From Beijerinckiaceae bacterium (GTDB taxonomy: Bacteria; Pseudomonadota; Alphaproteobacteria; Rhizobiales; Beijerinckiaceae), in the NCBI GenBank assembly GCA_030684835.1, contig JAUXWZ010000036.1, forward strand, positions 62,001-126,000: a stretch of 64,000 nt of DNA, read 5' to 3'. Made by a program: the position numbers and the translations under genes. Below, one piece after another: positions 8,054 to 16,653 of this stretch (position 1 is the first letter of the stretch; each line of letters starts with the position of its first letter). A model generated the notes under the pieces. It saw nothing but the letters and a program-made list of their open reading frames with translations. It did no database searches and was not told the DNA's origin.

Positions 8054-9538
8054 ATGTCGTATGGATCAGGATTTATCGCCCGCCACGGCTTGTGGAGCGA
8101 CGATGATCGTCGGCTGGCTGAAGACATCATGCGCCGCGTTGAAGCGGAGAATTTAAATCTGATCCGCCTCGTCTGGGCCGATCCGCATGGCTATTCACGC
8201 GCAAAATCCCTGACAGTCGCGGGCATCAAAAGCGCCCTGGAAAGCGGCTACAACATCAACGTCGCCACGACGACGCTCGATTCCGCAGGCGCGCGGACAT
8301 TCTCATCCTTTGTGCGCGGCGGCGGCATGGGGCTGGACGAGATGACGGGTTCGCCGAACCTCACCATCGTTCCAGATCCCACGACCTTTCGCATTCTGCC
8401 ATGGGCGCCGCGCACAGGGTGGATTCTCTGCGACGAATATTTCAATGACGGGCACCCGTTTCATTTCTCGCCGCGTCAATTGTTGCGCAAGGCGCTGAAG
8501 CCCCTTGAAGCGCGCGGCCTGAAGCATGTCGTCGGGCTCGAGATCGAATGGTATCTGCTGCGCGTGGCGGGCGAACTGGGCCCAGACAATATCGGCGCGC
8601 CAGGCGTGCGCGGAAAGCCTATCGCCACCGCCCCCATCGAGCCCGGTTATCATTATCATTCTGAAACCAACATGGACCTTATGCAACCGGTGTTGAGCGC
8701 GCTCACCGATGGCTACGAGGCGCTTGGCCTGCCGCTGCGCTCGATCGAAAACGAATGGGGACCGGGGCAGGTGGAATGCACCTTCGCGCCGCGCGACGCG
8801 CTCACCGCCGCCGACAACGTGCTCATCTTCCGCACCGCGACGCGGCAAATCTGCCGGCGCATGGGCCATTTCGCAACTTTCATGACGCGGCCGGGCATCA
8901 AAGGCCTCTATTCGAGCGGCTGGCATTTGCATCAATCGCTGGTTGACGCGCGCTCGGGGCGTAACGTCTTCATGCCGGACACAGAGGGCGCATGTTTGTC
9001 GCCGACCGGCTTTAATTATCTGGGCGGGCTGCTTGAGCACGCCGTGCCTTCGGCGGTGTTTGCGACGCCAACGGTGAACGGATATCGCCGTTTCAAGCCC
9101 AATTCGCTTGCGCCTGATCGCGCATCGTGGGGGTACGACCATCGCGGCGCCATGGTGCGCGTACTGGGCGGGCCCGGCGATCCGGCGACGCGAATGGAAA
9201 ACCGCATGGGGGAGCCGGCGGCAAACCCTTATCTCTTCATCCTTTCGCAAATCGTCTGCGGCCTTGCGGGCATTGACGCAAAAAGCGATCCGGGCGCGCA
9301 GGACGATGAACCCTACGCCGCCAAGCGCACGCCGCTGCCCACTAATTTACTTGGCGCGCTCGCGGCGCTTGAAGAATCGAAGCTTTATCGCGACGCGCTC
9401 GGCGACGTGTTCATCGAGTACTATCTCAAGCTGAAACGCAACGAGGCAGGGCGCCATCAACGCTTCATGGAAACGAACGGGGGAGACCACGACGAGGTTT
9501 CCGAATGGGAACAGAACGAGTATTTCGACTTTTTCTAG
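8054..9538 (+). CDS. Glutamine synthetase-like gamma-glutamyl ligase
   Basis: A 494-residue glutamine synthetase superfamily member. The beta-grasp N terminus is followed by the catalytic core: LEIEW (metal-binding Glu pair), ENEWGPGQVE, SGWHLHQSL (equivalent to the GxHxHxS ammonia/ATP loop), a VNGYRRF loop and RMENRMGEPAANPYL. All key acidic residues look intact, so the enzyme should activate a gamma-carboxylate with ATP. Relatives include PuuA, isopropylamine ligase IpuC and the aniline ligase AtdA1; the sequence lacks the adenylylation-loop features expected for assimilatory GlnA. It is immediately upstream of a Rieske oxygenase, which suggests that an amine substrate is glutamylated first. 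The TTG at 8048 is an alternative start. Confidence 0.88.
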   Translation: MSYGSGFIARHGLWSDDDRRLAEDIMRRVEAENLNLIRLVWADPHGYSRAKSLTVAGIKSALESGYNINVATTTLDSAGARTFSSFVRGGGMGLDEMTGSPNLTIVPDPTTFRILPWAPRTGWILCDEYFNDGHPFHFSPRQLLRKALKPLEARGLKHVVGLEIEWYLLRVAGELGPDNIGAPGVRGKPIATAPIEPGYHYHSETNMDLMQPVLSALTDGYEALGLPLRSIENEWGPGQVECTFAPRDALTAADNVLIFRTATRQICRRMGHFATFMTRPGIKGLYSSGWHLHQSLVDARSGRNVFMPDTEGACLSPTGFNYLGGLLEHAVPSAVFATPTVNGYRRFKPNSLAPDRASWGYDHRGAMVRVLGGPGDPATRMENRMGEPAANPYLFILSQIVCGLAGIDAKSDPGAQDDEPYAAKRTPLPTNLLGALAALEESKLYRDALGDVFIEYYLKLKRNEAGRHQRFMETNGGDHDEVSEWEQNEYFDFF

Positions 9539-9562
9539 AGCCGCCCGATGGAGCCTACGCAT

Positions 9563-10939
9563 ATGTCAGGATTCGAAACCCGCGAGGCGCAGACGCCCGG
9601 TCACACGACCACCTCGTACGACTGGGATTTCCTCGTTCAGGACGACCGCGTCCACCGCTCGATCTATGCGGACCCGGAGATTTTCGCTGCCGAGATGACG
9701 CACATCTTCGGCAAGACGTGGGTCTACATCGCCCACGAAAGCGAGATCGCCAACCCCAACGATTTTGTGACGCGCAAACTGGGACTGAGACCCGTAATCG
9801 TCGTGCGCGATAGCGACGGGCGACTGCGTGTTCTCTACAACCGCTGCACCCACCGCGGAACGACATTGTGCCGGCAGGAGCGCGGCTCGGCGCGCAATTT
9901 TCAATGCCCCTACCACGGCTGGAATTTCGGCAACAACGGCAAGCTGCGCGGCGTGCCGTGGCCGGATGGCTATACGCAGGATATTCGTGACGAGCGTTTC
10001 AATCTGGCGCAGGTTCCTCGGGTGCAATCCTACCGCGGCTTCATCTTTGCAACGCTTAATATGGATGCGCCCGATCTACTTCACTGGCTTGGGCCCATCA
10101 CGCGGCCCATCGATGAATGGCTGGACAGAAATCCCGGCGGCAAGATTGTCGTGTGTGAGGCGAACCGCTTCAAGTACAAGGGAAATTGGAAACTTGCCTA
10201 CGACAATTCGTCCGACGGCTATCACGTCATTTATTCTCACCGCTCGCTCATCGAGACCGAGAACCGGATGACGGACGAGCCCAACAAGGGCATGGCGTAT
10301 TACAAGAACTCGCCGGACTCGCTGGCCATGTATGTGCAGTACATGGGCAACGGCCATCACTTCAAGGACAAGCGGCCGAACCTGCAACCACGCCCGGGCG
10401 GCCTCTGGGCGCTTGAATCGCTGCATCCGGGCATGGAATATTATGAAAGCGAATTCCGTAGCCGCTATGGCGAGCGCGCGGATTCGCTGCTCGACCTTGC
10501 GGGATCAGAGCCCGTGAACATCAACATTTTCCCAAACCTGTCCCTGCTTGGAAATCACATCCAGGTTTTTGAACCCGTCAGCGTCAACGAGACGAATGCG
10601 GTCTGGTACGGGACGCGTATCGAGGATGTAAACGGCGACATTGGCGACGCGCTTGAGGGCATCAACGCGCTGCGCATGCGCACGCAGGAAGGGTTTCCGA
10701 ATTTCGGTGAAGTCGATGACCTCGCCAATTTCGAACAGATCCAGCGCGGGCTCGATTGCCTTGAGGACGAGTGGATTTACATGAACCGCGGCTATGGCCT
10801 GCCCGACCGCATCAAGCACAATGCAGACGGCACAATATCAGGCCCCGCCACGGATGAAGTGTTCATGCGCGAATACATCAAGGAATGGAAGCGACTGATG
10901 AGCGGCCCGGCTCACTTGACCATCCAGCGGGAGCCATGA
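9563..10939 (+). CDS. Rieske non-heme iron oxygenase, alpha (large) subunit
   Basis: A 458-residue ring-hydroxylating dioxygenase large subunit. Counting from the ATG at 9563, the Rieske [2Fe-2S] ligands are C95-x-H97 and C115-x2-H118. The mononuclear iron motif is D218-x2-H221-x4-H226, matching D205/H208/H213 of naphthalene dioxygenase. An ATG at 9548 is possible, but GGAG at 9550-9553 favours 9563. The stop is 1 base from the start of the beta subunit. No ferredoxin or reductase gene is in the window, so electrons must come from elsewhere. The substrate is inferred only from context: an aromatic or amine-linked compound. Confidence 0.92.
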   Translation: MSGFETREAQTPGHTTTSYDWDFLVQDDRVHRSIYADPEIFAAEMTHIFGKTWVYIAHESEIANPNDFVTRKLGLRPVIVVRDSDGRLRVLYNRCTHRGTTLCRQERGSARNFQCPYHGWNFGNNGKLRGVPWPDGYTQDIRDERFNLAQVPRVQSYRGFIFATLNMDAPDLLHWLGPITRPIDEWLDRNPGGKIVVCEANRFKYKGNWKLAYDNSSDGYHVIYSHRSLIETENRMTDEPNKGMAYYKNSPDSLAMYVQYMGNGHHFKDKRPNLQPRPGGLWALESLHPGMEYYESEFRSRYGERADSLLDLAGSEPVNINIFPNLSLLGNHIQVFEPVSVNETNAVWYGTRIEDVNGDIGDALEGINALRMRTQEGFPNFGEVDDLANFEQIQRGLDCLEDEWIYMNRGYGLPDRIKHNADGTISGPATDEVFMREYIKEWKRLMSGPAHLTIQREP

Positions 10940-10940
10940 C

Positions 10941-11531
10941 ATGAGCGCGGAAATCAAGGACCCTTCACGCTCATCGTACTACGTCGATGGAGATTTCTAT
11001 CGCACGCTCATCGAGCGCTTTGACGACTGGCAGGACGACGCGCGCATCGTGAACGATCATATCGAGCGCGACATGTTTCGCGGCCTGCTGGAACGCGAGG
11101 CGCGTTTGCTCGATCAGCACCGATACGAAAGCTGGTTGAAAATGTTTACGCCCGAGTGCGTCTATTGGGCGCCGGGCCGTCCGGGCGGAGGCGACCCGCG
11201 CACCGAAATCGCGGTCATTTTCGACGATCGGCGTCGACTTGAGGATCGCATCTTTCGACTCTGCACCGGCTATGCATGGTCGCAGGCGCCGCGCTCACGC
11301 ACAGTGCGCCTCGTCACCAATGTTGAAGTTTTCTCGACGGAGGAAGCGAACCGCCGCATGGTGCGCGCCAATTTCATCATCAACGAATTCTGGGACAACG
11401 AGACGCGGCTTCTAACAGGATGGTGCGGCTACAACTTGCAGAATACGGTGGAGGGCTGGCTGATTCAGGCCAAGCAGATCAACCTAATCGACTGCGACCA
11501 GTGCATTCGTAACCCCAGCATCATTCTTTAA
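10941..11531 (+). CDS. Ring-hydroxylating dioxygenase, beta (small) subunit
   Basis: A 196-residue SnoaL-like/cystatin-fold small subunit of a two-component oxygenase. The central block LLDQHRYESWLKMF followed by YWAP is the signature of the AntB/BenB type beta subunits, and RTVRLVTNVEV follows the usual pattern. A GGGAG site lies inside the end of the alpha gene, so translation is probably coupled. Subunits of this type stabilise an alpha3beta3 hexamer. The next gene, an amidohydrolase, starts 42 bases later after GGGAGG. Confidence 0.92.
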   Translation: MSAEIKDPSRSSYYVDGDFYRTLIERFDDWQDDARIVNDHIERDMFRGLLEREARLLDQHRYESWLKMFTPECVYWAPGRPGGGDPRTEIAVIFDDRRRLEDRIFRLCTGYAWSQAPRSRTVRLVTNVEVFSTEEANRRMVRANFIINEFWDNETRLLTGWCGYNLQNTVEGWLIQAKQINLIDCDQCIRNPSIIL

Positions 11532-11573
11532 GCGACGCGAAAAGCGCGCAAATAAAACACGGGAGGCTCCACG

Positions 11574-12431
11574 ATGCGCAAGCCAAAATTCACACCGCCG
11601 CCAGGCGCCTGCGACACGCACTTGCACATCTATGGCCCATTTGACCGCTTTCCCCTGTCGAGCGACCGCGTCTACAATATCCAGCGCAGCGGAACGCTCG
11701 AAGATTATACTGCGCTCATGGATCAGCTTGGTCTCGAAAGGGCGGTCGTCGTCAATGGCGGCGGGAACGGCTACAACAACGCCGTGACTCTCGACGCCAT
11801 CGCCCGCTCGAACGGCAGGCTCAAGGGGCTTGCGCTCATCAAACCCGAGACCACAGACAACGAATTGCTTGCGCTCCATCAAGGCGGAATGACGGGCTTT
11901 CGCACGCGCGCCACCGGCCGGGGCGCACCCACCCTTGCAGAGGCCGCGCTCATCGCGGAGCGTGTGCGCGAATTCGGGTGGCACGTGGAGTTTCATGTGC
12001 GCTCGGTCGAAGACGCGCACGATGCGCTGCCGAACCTTCAGAGCATGGGTCTGCCTTATGTGCTCGACCACGTTTCCTATTTGGGACCGGAGCGCCCACT
12101 CAGCGACCCGCTTGCGCAAACCATTCTGCGAACTTTGCGGGAGGACGAGAAGTGCTGGGTGAATCTCTACAGTTTCTACCAGCGCTCGCACACCGGCGCT
12201 CCGGGCTATGCAGACATGATTCCCATCGTCCGCGCCCTCGTCGAGGCGGCACCTGATCGGGTGGTCTGGGGCACGAACTGGCCTCATGTCGTGATCGAGG
12301 TGGCTGATCCCGACAACGTGGACCTGATCGACTTCGTCTTCGACGCCCTGCCCGAAGACGATTTGCGCACACGCGTTCTGGCAACCAATCCCGCCCGCCT
12401 GTACGGTTGGCCCGCGTCTACGAGCGGCTAA
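11574..12431 (+). CDS. Amidohydrolase family 2 protein, LigI (2-pyrone-4,6-dicarboxylate hydrolase)-like
   Basis: A 285-residue TIM-barrel amidohydrolase. Visible elements are CDTHLH at the N terminus (first two metal or substrate His), a central EFHV, LDHVSY, and WGTNWPH near residue 238 with the catalytic Asp region further on (ADPDNVD). This pattern fits the LigI/predicted-TIM-barrel hydrolase group, which opens lactone rings such as 2-pyrone-4,6-dicarboxylate and often works without tight metal binding. It follows the Rieske subunits by 42 bases, consistent with a hydrolytic step after ring attack. The exact substrate is unproven. Confidence 0.82.
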   Translation: MRKPKFTPPPGACDTHLHIYGPFDRFPLSSDRVYNIQRSGTLEDYTALMDQLGLERAVVVNGGGNGYNNAVTLDAIARSNGRLKGLALIKPETTDNELLALHQGGMTGFRTRATGRGAPTLAEAALIAERVREFGWHVEFHVRSVEDAHDALPNLQSMGLPYVLDHVSYLGPERPLSDPLAQTILRTLREDEKCWVNLYSFYQRSHTGAPGYADMIPIVRALVEAAPDRVVWGTNWPHVVIEVADPDNVDLIDFVFDALPEDDLRTRVLATNPARLYGWPASTSG

Positions 12432-12550
12432 TCTTCGGTGCGCTCCATCTTTCAGTCCAGCTATTGCGCGACCGGCGCATTTTGCTAGGCTGCAATTCAA
12501 TCACATGCGCCGAACGCAGGTCGTCAGCGGCGCTGAAGGGGAGGAACAAC

Positions 12551-13603
12551 ATGTCTGACAAGAATCCGATGACATTTTCGCGTCGCAGCCTTGGAGGCGC
12601 CGCGCTTGGCGCCGCGGCCCTTGTGACGTTTGGCCGATCCGCCGTCGCGCAGCAGCCTTCGTGGCTCGATCCGACCTTGCTTGCGGCCGCAAAAAAAGAG
12701 GGGAAGGTTACCTTCTACTCCTCGATCAATGAGCAGGAGGGCCTGCCCCTCATGAAGATTTTCGAAGAGGCGACGGGCGTCACAGTCGAATATGTTCGCA
12801 ATTCTGACTCGGGCTTGCTGTCGCGCATTCTTGTCGAGGCGCGGGCCGGTAAGCAGAGCTGGGACGTCATCCAGACAACCGCCGTCAACAAGATGTCGCA
12901 GGATTTGCTGGCCGCTTTTGACGTGCCTGAAGCCAAGGCCATTCCGGCGGAAGCGAAAGATCCGGCGCGCAAGTGGTATGGCGTTTACGCCAATTACAAT
13001 GCGCCTGCCTACAACACAAACAAGATCAAGCCTGAAGATTTACCCAAGACGCTTGAAGAATTTGCGCAGAAGAAGGAATGGGCCGGCCGCGTCGCAATCG
13101 ACTTCAGCGACAACGAATGGCTTATGGCCGTTTATGAGATGTATGGCGAAGCCAAGGGCAAGAAGATTGTCCAGGACATCATAACGAATCTGAAGCCCGT
13201 TGTGGTGAAGGGACATCTGGCGCTTGCGCGTTCCGTCGGGGCTGGCGAGTACGACATCGCGCTGAACAATTATCTCAACCTGACGCTCAACGTGAAAATG
13301 AACAAGGGTCCGACCGATTACTGGCTGATGGATCCGGTCGCTGTGTTCTATGGACAGATCGGCGTGAACGCCAAGGCGCCGAGCCCCAACGCGGCGCGGC
13401 TTATGGCTAACTTCCTCATGAGCGTTGAGGGCCAACAGGCGCTCACCTCGCGCGGGCGCTTTCCGACACGCCCGGGCATCGATACAAACCCGCCTGGAAT
13501 CCTTCCCCAGATCGCCAAGCACAAGGTCGTCGCCGCCACGCTGGACCCAGCCGCCGAAGCTCGGTGGCAGAAGGAATTCCGTACGCTGTTCAACATACGC
13601 TAA
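12551..13603 (+). CDS. ABC transporter substrate-binding protein (Fe3+/AfuA-like family) with Tat signal
   Basis: A 350-residue family 1-type extracellular binding protein. The start at 12551 gives a twin-arginine signal (FSRRSLGGAALG) ending near AVAQQ. A longer frame from 12407 only adds unrelated residues. The mature part shows KEGKVTFYSSIN, the typical first strand of iron-type binding proteins, and GFPTRPGI-like sequence near the C terminus (GRFPTRPGID). Many homologues bind organic anions rather than Fe3+. It is separated from its permease by 81 bases that include a hairpin at 13636-13657. Confidence 0.88.
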   Translation: MSDKNPMTFSRRSLGGAALGAAALVTFGRSAVAQQPSWLDPTLLAAAKKEGKVTFYSSINEQEGLPLMKIFEEATGVTVEYVRNSDSGLLSRILVEARAGKQSWDVIQTTAVNKMSQDLLAAFDVPEAKAIPAEAKDPARKWYGVYANYNAPAYNTNKIKPEDLPKTLEEFAQKKEWAGRVAIDFSDNEWLMAVYEMYGEAKGKKIVQDIITNLKPVVVKGHLALARSVGAGEYDIALNNYLNLTLNVKMNKGPTDYWLMDPVAVFYGQIGVNAKAPSPNAARLMANFLMSVEGQQALTSRGRFPTRPGIDTNPPGILPQIAKHKVVAATLDPAAEARWQKEFRTLFNIR

Positions 13604-13635
13604 GCGTTTAGCAGCGTATGCGATGATCAAGACAC

Positions 13636-13657
13636 GCGCGCGACCTCGGTCGCGCGC
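13636..13657 (+). terminator. Hairpin between binding protein and permease, likely attenuator
   Basis: A perfect 9-bp stem (GCGCGCGAC with GTCGCGCGC) closes a CTCG loop and is followed by TTCCCTTTCGTC, a loose pyrimidine tail. Such partial terminators often lower expression of a permease relative to its binding protein. It may also be a simple mRNA 3' end. Confidence 0.6.
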
Positions 13658-13684
13658 TTCCCTTTCGTCTCACTGAGCGGATAA

Positions 13685-15457
13685 ATGACGATTCAAAACA
13701 CCGTTCAGCATCCTGCGGGCGACGCGCCCGAGCGCAAGGGCGTGTTCGCCGCGCTAAGAGGTCTGCTGAATCCGACCACAATTCTGCTGATCTTGAGCGC
13801 GCTGTTCGCAGGTTGGCTAGTAATCGTTCCCGTCGCGGCCCTGCTATACACGGCGTTCGCCGAAGACACGCCGATGGGGCCCGGCGCTTTCACGTTACAA
13901 AATTTTGTGGACGTCCTGACGAGTCCACACCTTGGCGAACTGTTCGCCACGACGATGATTTTTGCAATTGGGACTGCGGCGCTGACATTTCTGATGGGCG
14001 CCTTCGTCGCCTGGATCGTGGAGCGCACGGATACGCCGGGACGTGAATGGTTTCACCGGATGGCGCTGCTCACGTTCGCCATTCCCGGTCTGCTCACCAC
14101 CATGTCGTGGATTCTGATCGCAAGCCCCAATATTGGCTGGCTCAACCAGCTTTTGCAAAACGTCTTCGGACTGTCAGCCGCCCCATTCAATATCTATACG
14201 ATGAGCGGGATGATCTGGGCGCTCTCGAGCCATTATTTTCCACTGGCTTATCTGTTGATGGGACCGGCCTTTCGCGTGCTCGATACACGCATGGAAGAGG
14301 CGGCCGTCATGTCGGGCGCGGGGAAGCTTGATGTTGCGCGGCGCGTCACCTTGCCCCTGCTCCGCCCGGCGATCTACGCAACGTGCCTGCTGCTTTTCAT
14401 CCGCGGGATAGAATCTTTCGAGGTGCCGCGCCTTCTGGGCATGCCCGCGCGTATCTTTGTGTTCACGACCGAGATCCAGACGGCGACCAGCAACGTGCCG
14501 CCGCAGTTCGGTCTGGCTGGCGCGCATGGCCTTCTCCTCCTGCTGTTGTGCATCCTCGGCGTCTATTTCTACCGCCGCGTCACGCGTAACGCAGACGCTT
14601 TTGCGACCATCACCGGCAAAGGCTACAAGCCGACCCAGGTTGAACTGGCGGCGTGGCGCTGGCCGATTTTCATCGCCGTGTCATTTCTTTTCCTTGTCGC
14701 TCTTGGCCTGCCGCTCTTCACGCTTGTATGGCAATCGCTTTTTTCGAATGTCACCGCGCCCCGGCTCGCCGCCGTTGGTCAGATGACGCTGCAGAACTAC
14801 GATCTCATCCTGCACTATCCGATCTTTCTTGGCGCGGTGAAGAACAGCCTACTTCTGGGTGCGATGGCCGCAACAATCGTTGTCGGCACCACGTTCATCA
14901 TGGCGTGGATTTCGCACCGTGCTTCCCCCAAGTACGGCTGGACGCTCGACCTGCTCGCGTTCGCGCCTATCGCCATCCCGAGCGTCATCGTCGGCGCCAG
15001 CATATTGTTCGCGTATCTGATTATCCCGATTGGCGTTTACAACACGATCTGGATATTGCTCATCGCCTACGTCACGATGAATCTGCCATACGGGATGCGC
15101 TTTGCATCGAGCGGAATCGTTCAGATCCATCGCGAACTCGAAGAGGTCGCATCTACCAGTGGCGCCAACCTTATCCAGACCTTCCGCCGGGTGCTGCTTC
15201 CGCTGCTTACCCCAGTGCTGCTGGCGGCGTGGCTCTTTGTTTTCGTTCTGGCCGTGCGCGAACTCTCTGCATCCATCTTCCTCTCCGGCCCCGGCACGCA
15301 TGTGCTGGGAACCATAAGCCTGACCATGTGGGAAGAAGGGGGCAGCTTTGGCGCCGTATGCGCGCTCGGCGTTATTCAGATCATGCCGCTTATTCTCATT
15401 GTCAGCCTGATGCGCTGGATCGAAAACCGCATGGGAGCGCTCCGGACGCAGTCTTGA
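13685..15457 (+). CDS. ABC transporter permease with two fused membrane domains (FbpB-like)
   Basis: A 590-residue inner-membrane permease made of two tandem BPD_transp_1 units with about twelve hydrophobic helices in total. Each half has an EAA-type cytoplasmic loop: EEAAVMSGAGKLDVARRVTLPLLRP-like sequence around residue 205 and EEVASTSGANLIQTFRRVLLPLLTP-like sequence around 485. This fused arrangement is normal for iron-type and related importers. The partner binding protein is directly upstream. No ATPase gene is next to it or anywhere in the window, so the energising subunit must be encoded elsewhere. Confidence 0.9.
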   Translation: MTIQNTVQHPAGDAPERKGVFAALRGLLNPTTILLILSALFAGWLVIVPVAALLYTAFAEDTPMGPGAFTLQNFVDVLTSPHLGELFATTMIFAIGTAALTFLMGAFVAWIVERTDTPGREWFHRMALLTFAIPGLLTTMSWILIASPNIGWLNQLLQNVFGLSAAPFNIYTMSGMIWALSSHYFPLAYLLMGPAFRVLDTRMEEAAVMSGAGKLDVARRVTLPLLRPAIYATCLLLFIRGIESFEVPRLLGMPARIFVFTTEIQTATSNVPPQFGLAGAHGLLLLLLCILGVYFYRRVTRNADAFATITGKGYKPTQVELAAWRWPIFIAVSFLFLVALGLPLFTLVWQSLFSNVTAPRLAAVGQMTLQNYDLILHYPIFLGAVKNSLLLGAMAATIVVGTTFIMAWISHRASPKYGWTLDLLAFAPIAIPSVIVGASILFAYLIIPIGVYNTIWILLIAYVTMNLPYGMRFASSGIVQIHRELEEVASTSGANLIQTFRRVLLPLLTPVLLAAWLFVFVLAVRELSASIFLSGPGTHVLGTISLTMWEEGGSFGAVCALGVIQIMPLILIVSLMRWIENRMGALRTQS

Positions 15458-15552
15458 GGCTGGTCTTGACGTCGGCGGGACTCAATCGCAATCTTGGAAC
15501 CAAAGAGCGCCGGCACACCTCAAGGCGCCTTTCACCGAAGGGAAAACGTCGC

Positions 15553-16605
15553 ATGCAATTTTATATGGCAAACTCTTCAAGGACTTTAGCTGGCATTTTA
15601 GCGGGATGCGCAGCCTTGACCTTCATGGCGGCAGCCAGCACAGCGCAGGCTCAGGACATGTATGCCGGCAAGACCGTCAATCTGGTGGTCGGCAGCGCGC
15701 CCGGCGGAGGCTACGATACCTATGCTCGTCTATTCGCCCGGCACCTGGGCGACCATCTCCCGGGCAAACCCAACGTGGTCGTGCAGAACATGCCAGGCGC
15801 GGGAAGCGCGCGGGCGGCGGGGCACGTCTACGCGTCGGCGCCCAAGGACGGCATGACGCTCGCCCTGATCCAGCCGGGCGCCGTGGTCGGCCCGCTGTTC
15901 GACAAAGACGTCAAGCCGACTTACGACGCCAACAAGCTGATCTATCTCGCAAGCGCAGATTCAGGCACGCGCGTCTGCGTGACGCTGCCAAATTCGCGCA
16001 TCAAGACCTTCAAGCAAGCGCAGACAGAAAAGGTTGTCGCGGGCGCCGCTGGTCGCGGCGCGTCTTCTTTTGACTACGCAAATCTGCATAAAAATATGTC
16101 GGGCGCGATGTTTGCGGTTGTGCCCGGGTACAAGGGCATGGCCGACATTCTCCTCGCGATGGAGCGCACCGAGGTGGACACGGTCTGCGGGTTCGACTGG
16201 TCTAGCGTCAAGGCGCAGAGACCGAACCTCGTGCGTGACCGCACGATCAATGTTCTAGTTCAGGCAAGCGTGGAAAAGAACGAGGAACTCGACGCGCTCG
16301 GCGTTCCCAACATCATGGATTTCACCACGGGAGATGACAATCGCGCTGTGGTGGAGCTGATCGTGGCGCAGCAATTCTTCGGCAGGCCTTTCGTGATGGG
16401 GCCCGGCAATCCACCCGAAGCCGTCAAGCTTATGCGCGCTGCGCTGGACTCCGTCATGAAAGACCCAAAACTGCTTGCGGAAGCCGAGAAGATGGGCGTC
16501 GACATCACACCCGCGACAGGCGTGCGCGTGCAGGAAGTCGTCGAGAAAATGTACAAGACGCCGCAGAGAATTCTCGATCTCGCAGCCAAAGCGATACGCG
16601 ACTAG
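15553..16605 (+). CDS. Bug/TctC-family periplasmic solute-binding protein (copy 4)
   Basis: A 350-residue Bug-type binding protein. The frame is open for 300 residues further upstream, but that part only shadows the permease gene; the ATG at 15553 follows GAAGGG and opens a signal peptide ending at AQA-Q. LAGC inside the signal resembles a lipobox, but hydrophobic residues continue past it and an AxA site follows, so a soluble periplasmic form is more likely. Subfamily motifs GGGYDTYAR, NMPGAGS and SAPKDGM are all present, as is RVCVTLPNSRIKTF in place of the usual WHT region. The ligand is unknown. Confidence 0.9.
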   Translation: MQFYMANSSRTLAGILAGCAALTFMAAASTAQAQDMYAGKTVNLVVGSAPGGGYDTYARLFARHLGDHLPGKPNVVVQNMPGAGSARAAGHVYASAPKDGMTLALIQPGAVVGPLFDKDVKPTYDANKLIYLASADSGTRVCVTLPNSRIKTFKQAQTEKVVAGAAGRGASSFDYANLHKNMSGAMFAVVPGYKGMADILLAMERTEVDTVCGFDWSSVKAQRPNLVRDRTINVLVQASVEKNEELDALGVPNIMDFTTGDDNRAVVELIVAQQFFGRPFVMGPGNPPEAVKLMRAALDSVMKDPKLLAEAEKMGVDITPATGVRVQEVVEKMYKTPQRILDLAAKAIRD

Positions 16606-16614
16606 AAGACTATT

Positions 16615-16638
16615 GGCGGCCGGGCGTTTCCGGCCGCC
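16615..16638. terminator. Hairpin between convergent genes
   Basis: A 9-bp GC stem (GGCGGCCGG with CCGGCCGCC) around a 6-base loop lies in the 48-base gap between two convergent Bug genes. No T-tract follows on either strand, so termination strength is uncertain. Confidence 0.5.
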
Positions 16639-16653
16639 GCCCCGTGCTCGACG

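Noticed and set aside
8054-9538. Assimilatory glutamine synthetase (glnA)
   Set aside because: The sequence is of the PuuA/GlnT type and lies in a catabolic run with Rieske subunits.
11484-12500. 338-codon minus-strand frame over the amidohydrolase
   Set aside because: Shadow of a gene with clear family motifs; the peptide has no recognisable domain.
14653-15552. 300-residue N-terminal extension of Bug copy 4
   Set aside because: It overlaps the ABC permease in another frame and would bury the signal peptide; the ATG at 15553 has a ribosome site.
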